64,000 nt of DNA from Arthrobacter sp. 9AX (GCF_902506095.1 NZ_LR733293.1:1-64000); one strand, 5' to 3'; counted from the stretch's first letter, positions 28,212 to 37,797 are shown. Notes: a model not told the origin generated them from the sequence alone. Program-made: numbers and translations.

Positions 28212-29138
28212 GTGCTCGATTGGCTGCTCGACGGCGATCCCGCCATCCGCTGGCAGGTCCTGCGCGACCTCACGGACGCTTCGCCTGACGAGATTCGGGT
28301 TGAGCGGGAGCGGGTTGCCACCGAGGGCTGGGGTGCCGGGCTCCTGGCGCTTCAGGACAAGGACGGACAATGGGCCGGGGGAACGTACTGGCCAGCGAAC
28401 GACGACGACCCCGACAGCCAGCCCTGGACGGCGACCACCTATAGCCTGTTGCTCCTGCGGGACTTCGGCCTTGACCCCCGCAGCCCGGAAGCGCGTTGTG
28501 CCATCGCCCTGGTCCATGACAACAGCCGCTGGGAGGAGGGCAACCAGCTCTTCTTCGACGGGGAAGTTGAGCCCTGCATCAACGGCATGGTGGCGGCGCT
28601 GGGTGCCTACTTCGGAGAGAACGTGGACGGGGTAGTGGAGCGGCTGACCGGCGAACAACTGGCCGACGGCGGCTGGAACTGTGAAGCGGAGCGAGGGTCC
28701 ACCCGGTCGTCCTTCCACACCACGATCTGCGTCCTTGAGGGGCTCCTGGAATACGAGCAGGCGACCGGGGGAAGACCGGAATCACGGGCGGCGCGGCGCC
28801 GCGGCGAGGAATACCTGCTGGAGCGCGGGCTGCTCCGGCACCGGTCCACTGGCGAACTTATCAACGGCGGTTGGCTGCAGTTCTCCTACCCCACCCGCTG
28901 GTTCTATGATGTGCTCCGCGGACTCGACTACTTCCGCGCCGCCGGCGGCAGCCCCGACAAGCGTATGGACGAGGCCGTCGAGGCAGTGCGGTCCAAGGAG
29001 CAGCCGGACGGCACGTGGCTGCTGGAAAACACCCACCCGGGGCAGGTCCACTTCCCGCTCGAAGACGGCGACGGTCAGCCAAGCCGCTGGAACACCCTCC
29101 GCGCGCTCCGTGTCCTGCGGTGGTACGAGGGCAGCTGA
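28212..29138 (+). CDS. Squalene-cyclase-like alpha/alpha-barrel protein
   Basis: About 308 residues. Several QxxDGxW-like repeats are visible: LQDKDGQWAGG near residue 47, LADGGWNCE near 150, and KEQPDGTWLLE near 265, as in the prenyltransferase/squalene-oxidase repeat fold. The N-terminus LLDGDPAIRWQVLRDL is a common start of these bacterial proteins. It lacks the DxDD motif of squalene cyclases in the expected place, so cyclase activity is doubtful. The only plausible in-frame start is GTG 28212. It follows the glycosylase-like gene closely. Confidence 0.6.
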   Translation: MLDWLLDGDPAIRWQVLRDLTDASPDEIRVERERVATEGWGAGLLALQDKDGQWAGGTYWPANDDDPDSQPWTATTYSLLLLRDFGLDPRSPEARCAIALVHDNSRWEEGNQLFFDGEVEPCINGMVAALGAYFGENVDGVVERLTGEQLADGGWNCEAERGSTRSSFHTTICVLEGLLEYEQATGGRPESRAARRRGEEYLLERGLLRHRSTGELINGGWLQFSYPTRWFYDVLRGLDYFRAAGGSPDKRMDEAVEAVRSKEQPDGTWLLENTHPGQVHFPLEDGDGQPSRWNTLRALRVLRWYEGS

Positions 29139-29147
29139 ACCGCAAGG

Positions 29148-30410
29148 TCAGCCTTCCATCAACCTGCGGCGGTGCTTCAGCTCCTTGACCCACGCCCTGG
29201 TGACCATATCCGGAAACGGCGAGGCGCCGCCGTCGTTAGCTGCCTGCCCGGAAGGCCCCAGGCTCCGGAAAGCCGTACCGGATTCCAGATCCGCGATCAA
29301 AGGTCCCGACGCCTTCAATGCGATCTCCACAATCTGGGCGGCCGCGCGGTCAGCGAGTCCCAGGTCCGTGGCCCACCCAAGGAAATGACGGCGTGAGATC
29401 CCTGTCCGCTTCCCGTTGATAGTCAACGCAAGGGTCTTGTCGCCGTAGACCACGGTGGAGGGGATGTCGTACACCGGGGCAATGGTCCACTCCCCATGCG
29501 GCTGCTGGACCATCGAAATGTTCTTCGCGTGCAGGTCCCCGTTGCCGGTCAGCCAGGCGTATGCGGCCTGGATAGCCAGGTTCCGGAGAGCGGGAAGGGG
29601 CGCCGAGCAGTAGTCCGCGAGCGCATGGCAGACCTGGCCGTATCCCACGTTGTACTTGTCCGCCGGGTAGAGGTTCAGCACCTGCGCCCCATCCTCGACC
29701 GCCAACCGCCGCGCGTCGTCGGGGCCCGGTCCCGGCTGCATCTTCGGCCCGCGCACACGGTCAAAGCGCTCCACCAGCAGCCCCGGCCGGCCGCCAACAT
29801 CCCGGATCAGCTCGACGCGGCTCAACGGTATCCGGAGCTTGGCGGCGTAGCGGAACATCACGAATTCGTTCTCCACCACGTGCGGGAACTCGGGCGCATT
29901 GAGTTTCAGGATGTACTGCCGCCCGGTACTCGCCACTGGAACCGAGATCATTCCGGCGGACAGCTTGTCCTGCACACCGGCCAGGGCTACGGGATCGATG
30001 AGGTCGGGGTCGCCGAGCAACTGGTCAAAATCCAAGGACCGTTGCGGATCCAGCTGGACCGCGTGCTCCTCCCGGTTCAAGGGTTCCCCGTGCCCCACGA
30101 TCTGGACGTCCCCCACCGGATTTCCACCAGCGGCGATCAACAGGGACAGGTCATCGTCGGCGCTGGTTTTAATGGAACGGCGCAGGGCGTTGAGCCGGCG
30201 GCCCTCCGGCAGCAGCCCGGTGAAATAGGGCGGGGCGGCCCCCGCCCCGGAGAGGACAGGCTCGCTCGTGAGCGGCAGCGAGGTGGCGACGGCGGGACCA
30301 CCGGAGGCGAGGTAGCGTGCCAGATAGCTGAACCTGGTGCCGCCGTCGTGCCGCTCAAGCCGCGCGGCGAGCACACCCGCCTTGTAGATATCGGCGATGC
30401 GATGCCTCAC
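29148..30410 (-). CDS. hipA: HipA-family serine/threonine kinase toxin
   Basis: About 420 residues. Toxin kinase of the HipBA type; in E. coli HipA phosphorylates glutamyl-tRNA synthetase and causes growth arrest. AGVQDKLSAGM matches the HipA P-loop region, LVERFDR follows, and GNGDLHAKNIS holds the catalytic Asp and Asn. APVYDIPST is the metal-binding Asp region. The GTG start at 30410 overlaps the hipB stop by four bases (GTGA). The open frame continues upstream only as a shadow of hipB. The serine-containing regulatory loop was not located with confidence. Confidence 0.9.
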   Translation of the reverse strand: MRHRIADIYKAGVLAARLERHDGGTRFSYLARYLASGGPAVATSLPLTSEPVLSGAGAAPPYFTGLLPEGRRLNALRRSIKTSADDDLSLLIAAGGNPVGDVQIVGHGEPLNREEHAVQLDPQRSLDFDQLLGDPDLIDPVALAGVQDKLSAGMISVPVASTGRQYILKLNAPEFPHVVENEFVMFRYAAKLRIPLSRVELIRDVGGRPGLLVERFDRVRGPKMQPGPGPDDARRLAVEDGAQVLNLYPADKYNVGYGQVCHALADYCSAPLPALRNLAIQAAYAWLTGNGDLHAKNISMVQQPHGEWTIAPVYDIPSTVVYGDKTLALTINGKRTGISRRHFLGWATDLGLADRAAAQIVEIALKASGPLIADLESGTAFRSLGPSGQAANDGGASPFPDMVTRAWVKELKHRRRLMEG

Positions 30411-30667
30411 GGCCGTGCCTCCCGTGAACCTGCCGCCGCGCCATGGCGGGCGGCAGAACTGCGGGTGGCAAGCTGCAGTTCCAGGCCGAGGGTATCCAGC
30501 AGTGCCAGCAGCGAGTCCAGCTGAACACTTGGTTTTCCTTGCTCCACGAACCGGACAAACCGCTCTGACACGCCCGCCAGTTGGGCGAGATCCTGCTGCG
30601 TCAGCCGGAGGACGCGGCGTCGGGCCCGGACTTCGGCGGCGAGCTGGATGGAAAAGGACGGCTTGAT
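30407..30667 (-). CDS. hipB: HipB-type Xre antitoxin with near-cognate start
   Basis: An 86-residue Xre helix-turn-helix protein is encoded directly upstream of hipA and overlaps it by four bases. RRRVLRLTQQDLAQLAGVSE and RFVRFVEQGKPSVQLDSLLA show the HTH (residues ~22-42), and DTLGLELQL is the usual HipB end. No ATG, GTG or TTG lies between the upstream stop and the HTH in this frame. The best initiation point is ATC at 30667, six bases after AAGGGG; a CTG at 30682 is the only other candidate. It is either translated weakly from a near-cognate codon, as infC is, or the start codon has been lost. Confidence 0.75.
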   Translation of the reverse strand: MKPSFSIQLAAEVRARRRVLRLTQQDLAQLAGVSERFVRFVEQGKPSVQLDSLLALLDTLGLELQLATRSSAARHGAAAGSREARP

Positions 30668-30681
30668 GACAAACCCCTTCA

Positions 30682-30696
30682 GGCACGAACGTTCCG
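30682..30696. promoter_or_regulatory. hipBA operator-like repeat, proximal copy
   Basis: GGCACGAACGTTCCG, with a GAACGTTC palindromic core. An identical 15-base copy lies at 30753-30767, 71 bases away. This copy lies between the predicted hipBA transcription start and the hipB ribosome binding site, where a bound HipB dimer would block transcription. Confidence 0.65.
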
Positions 30697-30714
30697 ATTA
30701 AGGCTTTCCCCTGA

Positions 30715-30742
30715 ATGCTACTCCCGCCCGAGGGCATGTCAA
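30715..30742 (-). promoter_or_regulatory. hipBA promoter
   Basis: On the minus strand TTGACA (30742-30737) is separated by 16 bases from TAGCAT (30720-30715). The perfect -35 and good -10 give a transcription start near 30708. The promoter lies between the two identical operator-like repeats, the standard layout for an autorepressed toxin-antitoxin operon. Confidence 0.7.
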
Positions 30743-30752
30743 CACGGATACC

Positions 30753-30767
30753 GGCACGAACGTTCCG
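30753..30767. promoter_or_regulatory. hipBA operator-like repeat, distal copy
   Basis: Second exact copy of GGCACGAACGTTCCG, just upstream of the hipBA -35 box. The 71-base spacing is close to seven helical turns, so two HipB dimers could sit on the same face and interact by looping. It lies about 100 bases from the divergent GntR gene start. Confidence 0.65.
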
Positions 30768-30830
30768 GCGCATGGACGAGTGCGGCACTGGAAGGAAGGC
30801 CCATTCGCGGGGTCTCTCGGCAAAGGACAA

Positions 30831-30859
30831 TTGACACGACTTGTGACCCGTGCCATATT
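30831..30859 (+). promoter_or_regulatory. Promoter of GntR regulator, leaderless transcript predicted
   Basis: TTGACA (30831-30836), a 17-base spacer and CATATT (30854-30859). The predicted start point six to seven bases later coincides with the GTG start at 30866, so the regulator mRNA is probably leaderless. No ribosome binding site is needed or seen. Confidence 0.7.
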
Positions 30860-30865
30860 GAGAGG

Positions 30866-31573
30866 GTGAACCTGTCAGACAGCCGGACAGCAGGACAGCC
30901 TGCTCCCTTTCCGCTCGCACGGCTGAGTGCTGCCGAGGCAGTGTTCAACGCCATCCGGCAGGACATCGAGTCAGGGCGGCTGGAAGTGGGCGGCAAGCTC
31001 AACTCGGAGGCAATCCTCTCCCAGCAGTACGGGGTGAGCCGGTCAGTCATCCGGGAAGCGCTCCGCTCCTGCACTGCCTTGGGCCTCACGGTGACCAAAA
31101 CGGGCAAGGGGACATTCGTCGTCGCCAATAAGGTGGCCAACGACCTCACCCTGGGCCAGTATTCGGCGCGGGATTTGACCGAGGCACGCCCGCACATCGA
31201 AGTTCCCGCGGCCGGCCTGGCCGCGGAACGGCGCAGCGACGAGGAGCTGGAAACACTGCGCCACATCGTTGCCGCGATGGCCACCGAAACCGACCCGGAA
31301 TCCTGGGTAGCCCTGGACTCGAGCTTTCACGCTGCCATTGCACGTGCCAGCGGCAACAAAGTGTTTGCCAGCGTGGTGGCGGACATCCGCGGCGCCCTGG
31401 CCCACCAGTCCGAAACTCTGAACATGGTGGCGGACCGCCAGCATGCTTCCGATGTGGAACACCAGGAAATCCTGGCCGCCATCGAGGAAGGCTCGGCCGA
31501 AAAAGCCCGTGCCGCCATGGCCTCTCACCTGCAGGCCGTGGGCGTTGCCCTCGACTCCATCCTCAATAACTAA
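30866..31573 (+). CDS. GntR-family (FadR-type) transcriptional regulator
   Basis: 235 residues. The winged helix at about residues 17-85 has AEAVFNAIRQDIESGRLEVGGKL, QQYGVSRSVIREALRSCTALGL and TKTGKGTFV. The C-terminal FCD effector domain follows (ARPHIEVPAAGLAAERRSDEELE... to the end), with EHQEILAAIEEGSAEKARAAMASHL typical. The GTG start matches a leaderless promoter. It is first in a run with asparaginase, aspartase and an amino-acid permease, so it probably controls asparagine/aspartate use; the ligand is inferred, not shown. Confidence 0.9.
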   Translation: MNLSDSRTAGQPAPFPLARLSAAEAVFNAIRQDIESGRLEVGGKLNSEAILSQQYGVSRSVIREALRSCTALGLTVTKTGKGTFVVANKVANDLTLGQYSARDLTEARPHIEVPAAGLAAERRSDEELETLRHIVAAMATETDPESWVALDSSFHAAIARASGNKVFASVVADIRGALAHQSETLNMVADRQHASDVEHQEILAAIEEGSAEKARAAMASHLQAVGVALDSILNN

Positions 31574-31600
31574 ACGCATACGCAACCACCCAAGGACCCC

Positions 31601-32635
31601 ATGCCCTCCCCTGTGTTTTCCGCTGCCCGCGCCGGTGTACTGCTTCCCACCCATGAGCCCTTGGTTGCGGCCGTCCGCGACGGCCTGGTGGAAAGCGTGC
31701 ACTACGGCTCCGCAATCGCCATCGCAGCCAACGGATCCACAGTGGCAGCCGCCGGGAACCCCCTGGCCCCGTTTTATCCCCGCTCCTCTTTGAAACCGCT
31801 CCAGGCCGTCGCCATGCTCCGGGCCGGGCTTGAGCTGCCGGCCAGCCTCCTTGCCCTGGCCGCCGCAAGCCACTCAGGCGCAGCGGAGCACCGCGAAGGT
31901 GCACTGCAAATCCTCGACATGCACGGGCTCAGCGTCAGCCACTTCGAAAACAGCACCGACCTGCCCTACGGCGTGAACGAGCGGGAGGAATGGCTGCGCA
32001 ACGGCGGCGGCCCCACCCAGCTCACCCAGAACTGCTCCGGCAAGCACGCCGCCATGGCTGCCACCTGCGTGATCAACGGCTGGCCGGTCCAGGGCTACCT
32101 CGACCCGTCCCACCCCCTGCAACAGCTGGTTGCCGAAACCGTCCGTGACCTCACGGGCGAGGAACCAGCCGCCCGCAGCACCGATGGGTGCGGCACTCCC
32201 CTGTTTGCCCTGACGCTCCGCGGCATGGCACGCGCCTTCGGGCTCATCGCGCGCGCTGCCGCGGACTTCCAAGCGACGGACCACGACGGCGGGTCGGCTT
32301 CACCAAGTGCGGAAGCCGCCGTCGGACTCGCCATGCAGCGCCACCCCGAAATGGTGGCCGGGGAAGGCCGCGACGTCACCGGCCTGATGCGCCTGCTCCC
32401 GGGCTCGGTGGCCAAGGACGGCTTTGAAGGCGTGCAGCTGGTGGGCCTGGCCGACGGCAGCGCCGTTGCCGTAAAGATTTCCGACGGCGGCGACCGGGCC
32501 CGGATGCCGGCCGCCGTGAAGCTGCTTGAGGTACTGGGGATCGACACCGCACCGCTCGCCGGAATCGCTACCGCCCCGGTGCTCGGCGGCGGCCACCAGG
32601 TGGGCCTGCTCCAGGCAACCGACTTCTTGAACTGA
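31601..32635 (+). CDS. L-asparaginase (thermolabile, R. etli-type AnsA family)
   Basis: 344 residues. Hydrolyses asparagine to aspartate and ammonia in the cytoplasm. It belongs to the Asparaginase_II family rather than the E. coli AnsA/AnsB fold: PRSSLKPLQA near residues 60-69 carries the catalytic Ser/Lys, ASHSGAAEH and NCSGKHAAM (SGKH) are signature blocks, and STDGCGTPLFAL follows. 28 bases after the GntR gene and 37 before aspartase, it is in a clear operon. Its product feeds directly into the next enzyme. Confidence 0.92.
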   Translation: MPSPVFSAARAGVLLPTHEPLVAAVRDGLVESVHYGSAIAIAANGSTVAAAGNPLAPFYPRSSLKPLQAVAMLRAGLELPASLLALAAASHSGAAEHREGALQILDMHGLSVSHFENSTDLPYGVNEREEWLRNGGGPTQLTQNCSGKHAAMAATCVINGWPVQGYLDPSHPLQQLVAETVRDLTGEEPAARSTDGCGTPLFALTLRGMARAFGLIARAAADFQATDHDGGSASPSAEAAVGLAMQRHPEMVAGEGRDVTGLMRLLPGSVAKDGFEGVQLVGLADGSAVAVKISDGGDRARMPAAVKLLEVLGIDTAPLAGIATAPVLGGGHQVGLLQATDFLN

Positions 32636-32671
32636 CCGTCCAAACCCGTCAACGAAGCCCTGTAAGGACAC

Positions 32672-34102
32672 ATGACAACCACCGACACTGCCGAGAACCC
32701 CGCCCAAACGGGTATCCGGTCCGAACACGACCTGCTCGGAGACCGCGACGTCCCTGCCAACGCCTACTGGGGCGTGCACACGCTCCGGGCTGTGGAGAAC
32801 TTCCCCATTACCGGCCAGAAGTTGTCCTCCAACATGCACCTGGTCCGCGGACTGGCAGCAGTCAAGCTCGCCGCAGCACGCACCAACCGTGAACTCGGAC
32901 TTCTGGACGCGGAACGGTCGGACGCGATCGAACAGGCCTGCCAGGACATCCTCGACGGCAAGCTCGCCGATCAATTTGTGGTGGACGTGATCCAGGGCGG
33001 TGCCGGGACGTCGTCGAACATGAACGCGAACGAGGTCATCGCCAACCGGGCGCTGGAAATCCTGGGCCACCCCAAGGGCGACTACACAAGGCTGCACCCC
33101 AACGACCACGTGAACCTGTCCCAGTCCACCAACGACGTGTACCCCACCGCCGTGAAGCTGGGCACCATCTTCGCCGCCCGGGAATTGCTGGACGCCCTGG
33201 CCGAACTCGAGGAAGCCTGCGCATCAAAGGCGCTGGAATTCCGCACAGTAGTCAAGATGGGCCGCACCCAGCTGCAGGACGCAGTCCCCATGACACTGGG
33301 CCAGGAATTCGGCACCTACGCCATCACCATCGGCGAGGACCGGCTCCGCCTCGCCGAGGCCGAACTGCTGATCCACGAGATCAACCTCGGCGCCACCGCC
33401 ATCGGCACCGGCCTGAACGCACCCGCCGGCTACGCCGAGGCAGCCTGCCGGCACCTGGCCGACATCACCGGCCTGCCGCTGGTCACCGCCGTCGACCTCA
33501 TTGAAGCCACCCAGGACGTGGGCGCGTTCGTGCACCTCTCCGGCGTGCTCAAGCGCGTGGCCGTAAAGCTGTCCAAGATCTGCAACGATCTCCGCCTGCT
33601 CTCCTCCGGCCCGCGCGCCGGCTTCGGTGAGATCAACCTGCCGGCAGTCCAGTCCGGCTCCTCCATCATGCCCGGCAAGATCAACCCGGTGATCCCGGAA
33701 GTGGTCTCCCAGGTGGCCTACGAGGTGGTTGGCAACGACGTCACCATCACCATGGCCGCCGAAGCCGGGCAGCTCCAGCTCAACGCCTTCGAACCCGTCA
33801 TTGTCCACAGCCTCCACAAGAGCATCTCCCACCTGGAAGCAGCCTGCCGCACCCTCACGGCCCGCTGCATCCGCGGCATCACCGCCAACACCGAACACCT
33901 CCGCCGCACGGTGGAGCAGTCCATCGGCCTGGTCACCGCCCTCAATCCCCACCTGGGCTACGCCACCGCCACCGCCATCGCGCAGGAAGCACTCGCCACC
34001 GGCAAGGGCGTGGCCGAGCTGGTCCTGGAACACGGGCTCCTCACGGACACCCAGCTCCAGGAACTCCTCAGCCCCGAACGCCTCGCGAACCTCAGCAAGT
34101 AA
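32672..34102 (+). CDS. aspA: Aspartate ammonia-lyase (aspartase)
   Basis: 476-residue member of the fumarase/aspartase superfamily. It cleaves aspartate to fumarate and ammonia. [12 protein letters not shown] near residues 328-339 is the signature loop with the catalytic Ser. [15 protein letters not shown] near 110-124, [15 protein letters not shown] near 143-157 and [12 protein letters not shown] near 192-203 complete the active site. Full length, ATG start, AAGGA upstream. With asparaginase and the permease it makes a complete asparagine-to-fumarate route. Confidence 0.95.
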   Translation: MTTTDTAENPAQTGIRSEHDLLGDRDVPANAYWGVHTLRAVENFPITGQKLSSNMHLVRGLAAVKLAAARTNRELGLLDAERSDAIEQACQDILDGKLADQFVVDVIQGGAGTSSNMNANEVIANRALEILGHPKGDYTRLHPNDHVNLSQSTNDVYPTAVKLGTIFAARELLDALAELEEACASKALEFRTVVKMGRTQLQDAVPMTLGQEFGTYAITIGEDRLRLAEAELLIHEINLGATAIGTGLNAPAGYAEAACRHLADITGLPLVTAVDLIEATQDVGAFVHLSGVLKRVAVKLSKICNDLRLLSSGPRAGFGEINLPAVQSGSSIMPGKINPVIPEVVSQVAYEVVGNDVTITMAAEAGQLQLNAFEPVIVHSLHKSISHLEAACRTLTARCIRGITANTEHLRRTVEQSIGLVTALNPHLGYATATAIAQEALATGKGVAELVLEHGLLTDTQLQELLSPERLANLSK

Positions 34103-34112
34103 GGACTCCCCA

Positions 34113-35627
34113 ATGACCAACTCCCCCATACCCGACCACCTCATCGACGGCGGCCATGCGCACGCCTCCGAGACGGCGCTGCATGCCGAGGACAAGGGCT
34201 ACCACAAGAACCTGAAGCCCCGGCAGATCCAGATGATCGCGATCGGCGGTGCGATCGGTACCGGCCTGTTCCTGGGCGCCGGCGGCCGGCTCAACGCCGC
34301 GGGCCCGTCCCTGGTCATCGCCTACGCCGTGTGCGGTTTCTTCGCGTTCCTGATCCTCCGCGCGCTGGGCGAACTGGTCCTGCACCGGCCCTCCTCGGGC
34401 TCGTTCGTGTCCTACGCCCGTGAATTCTTCGGTGAGAAGGCCGCTTTCGTCTCCGGCTGGTTCTACTGGATCAACTGGGCCACCACCACCATTGTGGACA
34501 TCACCGCCGCCGCCCTCTACATGCATTTCTTCGGCAACTACATCCCCTGGATGGCCGATGTCCCGCAGTGGGCCTGGGCCCTGATCGCCCTCGTTGTGGT
34601 CCTGGCACTAAACCTGGTCTCGGTGAAAGTCTTCGGCGAAATGGAATTCTGGTTCGCCCTGATCAAGGTCGCCGCGCTGGTCATCTTCCTCATCGTCGGC
34701 ACCTACTTCGTCATCTTCGGCACCCCGGTGGACGGCCAGCAAGTGGGCATCAGCCTCCTAACAGATAATGGCGGGATCTTCCCCAACGGCCTGCTGCCCA
34801 TGATCATCCTCATGCAGGGCGTCCTGTTCGCCTACGCTTCGATTGAGCTGGTGGGCACCGCGGCCGGTGAAACCGAGAACCCTGAAAAGATCATGCCCAA
34901 GGCGATCAACTCGGTGGTCTTCCGCATCGCCGTGTTCTACGTCGGTTCCGTCATCCTGCTGGCCCTGCTGCTCCCCTACACCTCCTACCAAAAGGGCGTC
35001 AGCCCGTTCGTGACGTTCTTCGGCTCCATCGGCATCCAGGGCGTGGACGTCATCATGAACCTCGTGGTCCTCACCGCGGCCCTGTCCTCGCTGAACGCCG
35101 GGCTCTACTCCACCGGCCGGATCCTTCGTTCCATGTCCGTGAACGGCTCCGCCCCCAAGTTCGCCTCCCGGATGAACAAAGCCGGCGTCCCCTACGGCGG
35201 CATCGCCATCACCGCCGGCGTGTCCCTCCTGGGTGTACCGCTGAACTACCTCGTCCCCGCGCAGGCCTTCGAAATCGTGCTCAACATCGCCTCCGTGGGC
35301 ATCATCATGACCTGGGCCACCATTGTGCTCTGCCAGATCCAGCTCAAGCGCTGGGCCGACAAAGGCTGGCTCGAACGCCCCTCCTTCCGGATGTTCGGCG
35401 CGCCCTACACCGGCTACCTCTCGCTCCTCTTCCTGGTGGGCGTGCTGGTGATGGTCTTCATCGAATCCCCGCTCACCATGCTCGTCACAGCGATCGCCTC
35501 GGTCCTGATGGTCTTCGGCTGGTTCGCCTGCCGCAAGCGCATCCACGAGATCGCCGAAACCCGCGAGGGCCACACCGGCCTCTCGCCTGTGGTTGCCAAC
35601 CCGCCCGCGGACACCTTCAAGAAGTAG
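34113..35627 (+). CDS. ansP: Amino-acid permease (asparagine permease type)
   Basis: About 504 residues, APC superfamily, with 12 predicted membrane helices. The N-terminal [24 protein letters not shown] is the conserved first helix. [37 protein letters not shown] and [21 protein letters not shown] are typical of AnsP/GabP-group proton symporters. It lies 10 bases after aspA with its own AAGGA site. The asparagine assignment is from the operon context; aspartate or other amino acids are possible. Confidence 0.88.
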   Translation: MTNSPIPDHLIDGGHAHASETALHAEDKGYHKNLKPRQIQMIAIGGAIGTGLFLGAGGRLNAAGPSLVIAYAVCGFFAFLILRALGELVLHRPSSGSFVSYAREFFGEKAAFVSGWFYWINWATTTIVDITAAALYMHFFGNYIPWMADVPQWAWALIALVVVLALNLVSVKVFGEMEFWFALIKVAALVIFLIVGTYFVIFGTPVDGQQVGISLLTDNGGIFPNGLLPMIILMQGVLFAYASIELVGTAAGETENPEKIMPKAINSVVFRIAVFYVGSVILLALLLPYTSYQKGVSPFVTFFGSIGIQGVDVIMNLVVLTAALSSLNAGLYSTGRILRSMSVNGSAPKFASRMNKAGVPYGGIAITAGVSLLGVPLNYLVPAQAFEIVLNIASVGIIMTWATIVLCQIQLKRWADKGWLERPSFRMFGAPYTGYLSLLFLVGVLVMVFIESPLTMLVTAIASVLMVFGWFACRKRIHEIAETREGHTGLSPVVANPPADTFKK

Positions 35628-35642
35628 CCCCGCTTCAGGCGC

Positions 35643-35695
35643 ACGACGGCGGCACCCCCGGTTCTGGACTGCAGAACCGGGGGTGCCGCCGTCGT
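35643..35695. terminator. Bidirectional terminator between permease and ggt
   Basis: A perfect 24-bp stem (35643-35666 with 35672-35695) closes a 5-base loop GACTG. It lies between convergent genes and can end both transcripts. One of the strongest hairpins in the window. Confidence 0.85.
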
Positions 35696-35716
35696 TATGG
35701 GTCCTTCAGTTTCGGA

Positions 35717-37585
35717 TTACCGTGACGGTTTCACCACCATCGCGGACCCTCCTCCGCGCCTTACGGGTTCGGCTACCGCGGTGACGGACTGGCCGTCCCG
35801 GCTGAACTCGATGGCTGTCGCCGCCCCAATTTCCGCGGCGGAGGTTCCAGCCTTGCCGGCAGCGGCGAAGGTATGACCGTACTGCGCAGAGAGGACCTTG
35901 CCGGATGGCGAGTCGATAAAGGCCTGCTCGGCAGTGACGTTGAGGGTGTTCCGCTGGGACGCGCGCGGGGCAGCCAGGGCGTCCTCAATGCTCATCCCCA
36001 GGTCGATCCGGTTGACCAGCGTCTGCAGCACGGTGGTGATGATCGTTGAGCCGCCGGGTGAACCAAGAGCCAGGAACGGATCGCCGTCCTTCAGCACGAT
36101 GGTGGGCGACATGGACGAACGGGGCCGTTTGCCGGGCTGGATCCGGTTGGGGTCGGTTTCGCTGTAAACGGTGGAGAAGTCCGTGAGCTCATTGTTCAGG
36201 ATAAAGCCGCGGCCGGGAACCACGATCCCCGATCCCCCGGTCTGCTCGATGGTGAGCGTGTACTCCACAATGTTGCCCCACTTGTCGGAGACGGTGAGGT
36301 TGGTGGTGTTAATGTTCTCGGTGTCCTTGTCATCACCGGCCGCTGCAGGATCAAGCCCGCACGTGCCGTCGTAATCCTCCACATCCCCGGCCGCCACGGG
36401 CTTCGGGGCTGCCTTCAGTGGGTCGATCCCACAGGCCCGCTCCTTGCCGAAGACGGGATCCAGGAGTTCCCCGGTGGGAACATCAACGAAGGCGGGATCA
36501 CCCACGTACTTCGCGCGGTCGGCGAAGGCGAGAGCGCTGGCTTCGAGGTAGTGGTGCAGGACGGCCGCTTGGTTCCCGGCGATGCCGTTGCCTTTCACCA
36601 GGTCCGGCAGGTCGAACGGCTCAAGAATATTTAGCGCCTCGCCAACAGTTGTTCCGCCGCTGCTGGAGGGCGCGATCCCATAGACGTCGTAGCCGCGGTA
36701 GTTCACGTGCGTGGGGTCCTGGTCCAGGACACGGTAGTCCGCCAGGTCCTCGGTGGTCATGAAGCCCTTAGGCACAGGCAAAGCAGTGGTGGCTGTCTTG
36801 GGCGGTTCCTGCACAGTGGCCGCGATCTCCTCCGCGAGCGGGCCGTTGTAGAAGGCATCGACACCGTCCTCGGCAAGCAGCCGGTACGTCTCCGCAAGGT
36901 CGGGGTTCTTCAACACGGACCCGACCGCGGGTGCTTCACCGCCGGGAAGGTAAAGCTCACTGGTGGACGGGAAGGCAGAGAACCGCGCCTTGTTTTCATC
37001 CGTCTGAAGCTGGAACGTGGCGTCGACTTCGAACCCATCCTCGGCCACCTCGATAGCCGGCTCCAGCGCCTCTTCCAGGCTGAAATTTCCCCAGCGCTTC
37101 AGCGCACGTTCCCAGGTAGCCGCAGTGCCCGGAACGCCGACGGAAACCCCGCTGGTCACCAGTTCGGGCGTGAAGTTGTAGGGCTTTCCGGTGGAAAAGT
37201 CGATGAATGCATCAGCAGGCATCGCAGCCGGCGCCGTCTCGCGGCCGTCGATGGTGCTGACCTCACCGGACTCCGCGTCGTAGTACACAAAGTAGCCGCC
37301 GCCGCCGATGCCGGCGGAGTAGGGCTCGGTGACTCCAAGGGTGGCTGCTGCGGCGACAGCGGCGTCGACCGCGTTGCCGCCCTTGCGAAGGACTTCGATG
37401 GCGGCAGCTGATGCGTCCGGATCCACGGTGCTGACAGCTCCGCCATAGCCCTCGGCGGTGGGGGTCTTTTCGGTGCTGTCCGCCTGCCGTGGATGGGCAA
37501 GGGCCGGATTTGCCATGGCACCGGTGGTCACGCTCATCGCCAGCGCGGCTGTTATTGCGGCTGCCCGGCGTCCCAGAATTGGCAT
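35717..37585 (-). CDS. ggt: Secreted gamma-glutamyltransferase
   Basis: 622 residues. Signal peptide at 1-30 ending near ALAHP. The precursor is expected to self-cleave before the catalytic Thr in NINTTNLTVSDKWGN (about residues 423-427), giving large and small subunits. GGNAVDAAVAAAATLGVTEPYSAGIGGGGYF is the N-terminal signature, and RPRSSMSPTIVLKDG and GSPGGSTIITTVLQ lie in the small subunit. It hydrolyses or transfers the gamma-glutamyl group of glutathione and related compounds outside the cell. Monocistronic. Confidence 0.95.
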   Translation of the reverse strand: MPILGRRAAAITAALAMSVTTGAMANPALAHPRQADSTEKTPTAEGYGGAVSTVDPDASAAAIEVLRKGGNAVDAAVAAAATLGVTEPYSAGIGGGGYFVYYDAESGEVSTIDGRETAPAAMPADAFIDFSTGKPYNFTPELVTSGVSVGVPGTAATWERALKRWGNFSLEEALEPAIEVAEDGFEVDATFQLQTDENKARFSAFPSTSELYLPGGEAPAVGSVLKNPDLAETYRLLAEDGVDAFYNGPLAEEIAATVQEPPKTATTALPVPKGFMTTEDLADYRVLDQDPTHVNYRGYDVYGIAPSSSGGTTVGEALNILEPFDLPDLVKGNGIAGNQAAVLHHYLEASALAFADRAKYVGDPAFVDVPTGELLDPVFGKERACGIDPLKAAPKPVAAGDVEDYDGTCGLDPAAAGDDKDTENINTTNLTVSDKWGNIVEYTLTIEQTGGSGIVVPGRGFILNNELTDFSTVYSETDPNRIQPGKRPRSSMSPTIVLKDGDPFLALGSPGGSTIITTVLQTLVNRIDLGMSIEDALAAPRASQRNTLNVTAEQAFIDSPSGKVLSAQYGHTFAAAGKAGTSAAEIGAATAIEFSRDGQSVTAVAEPVRRGGGSAMVVKPSR

Positions 37586-37797
37586 GATGGCTCCTGAACG
37601 GGTTTTGAGTGATGCCAGTCACGCTACTCCTCGGGCGGGGGACCCTCAACGGAATTCCCTACCCAACCGGCCCCCTCAAAACGTCATGCAACCGGGCGGC
37701 AACGTCCCCGCGGGGACGGATCGCATATGCTTCCTGTGCAGCTCATCACCGCGGCGCGCACCACGTGCGTTCAACGACGAACAGACCGGGAGACGGT

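Noticed and set aside
30411..30920. 170-residue N-terminal extension of hipA
   Set aside because: This region encodes hipB in another frame and the hipBA promoter; HipA proteins start near the RHRIADIYKAG segment.
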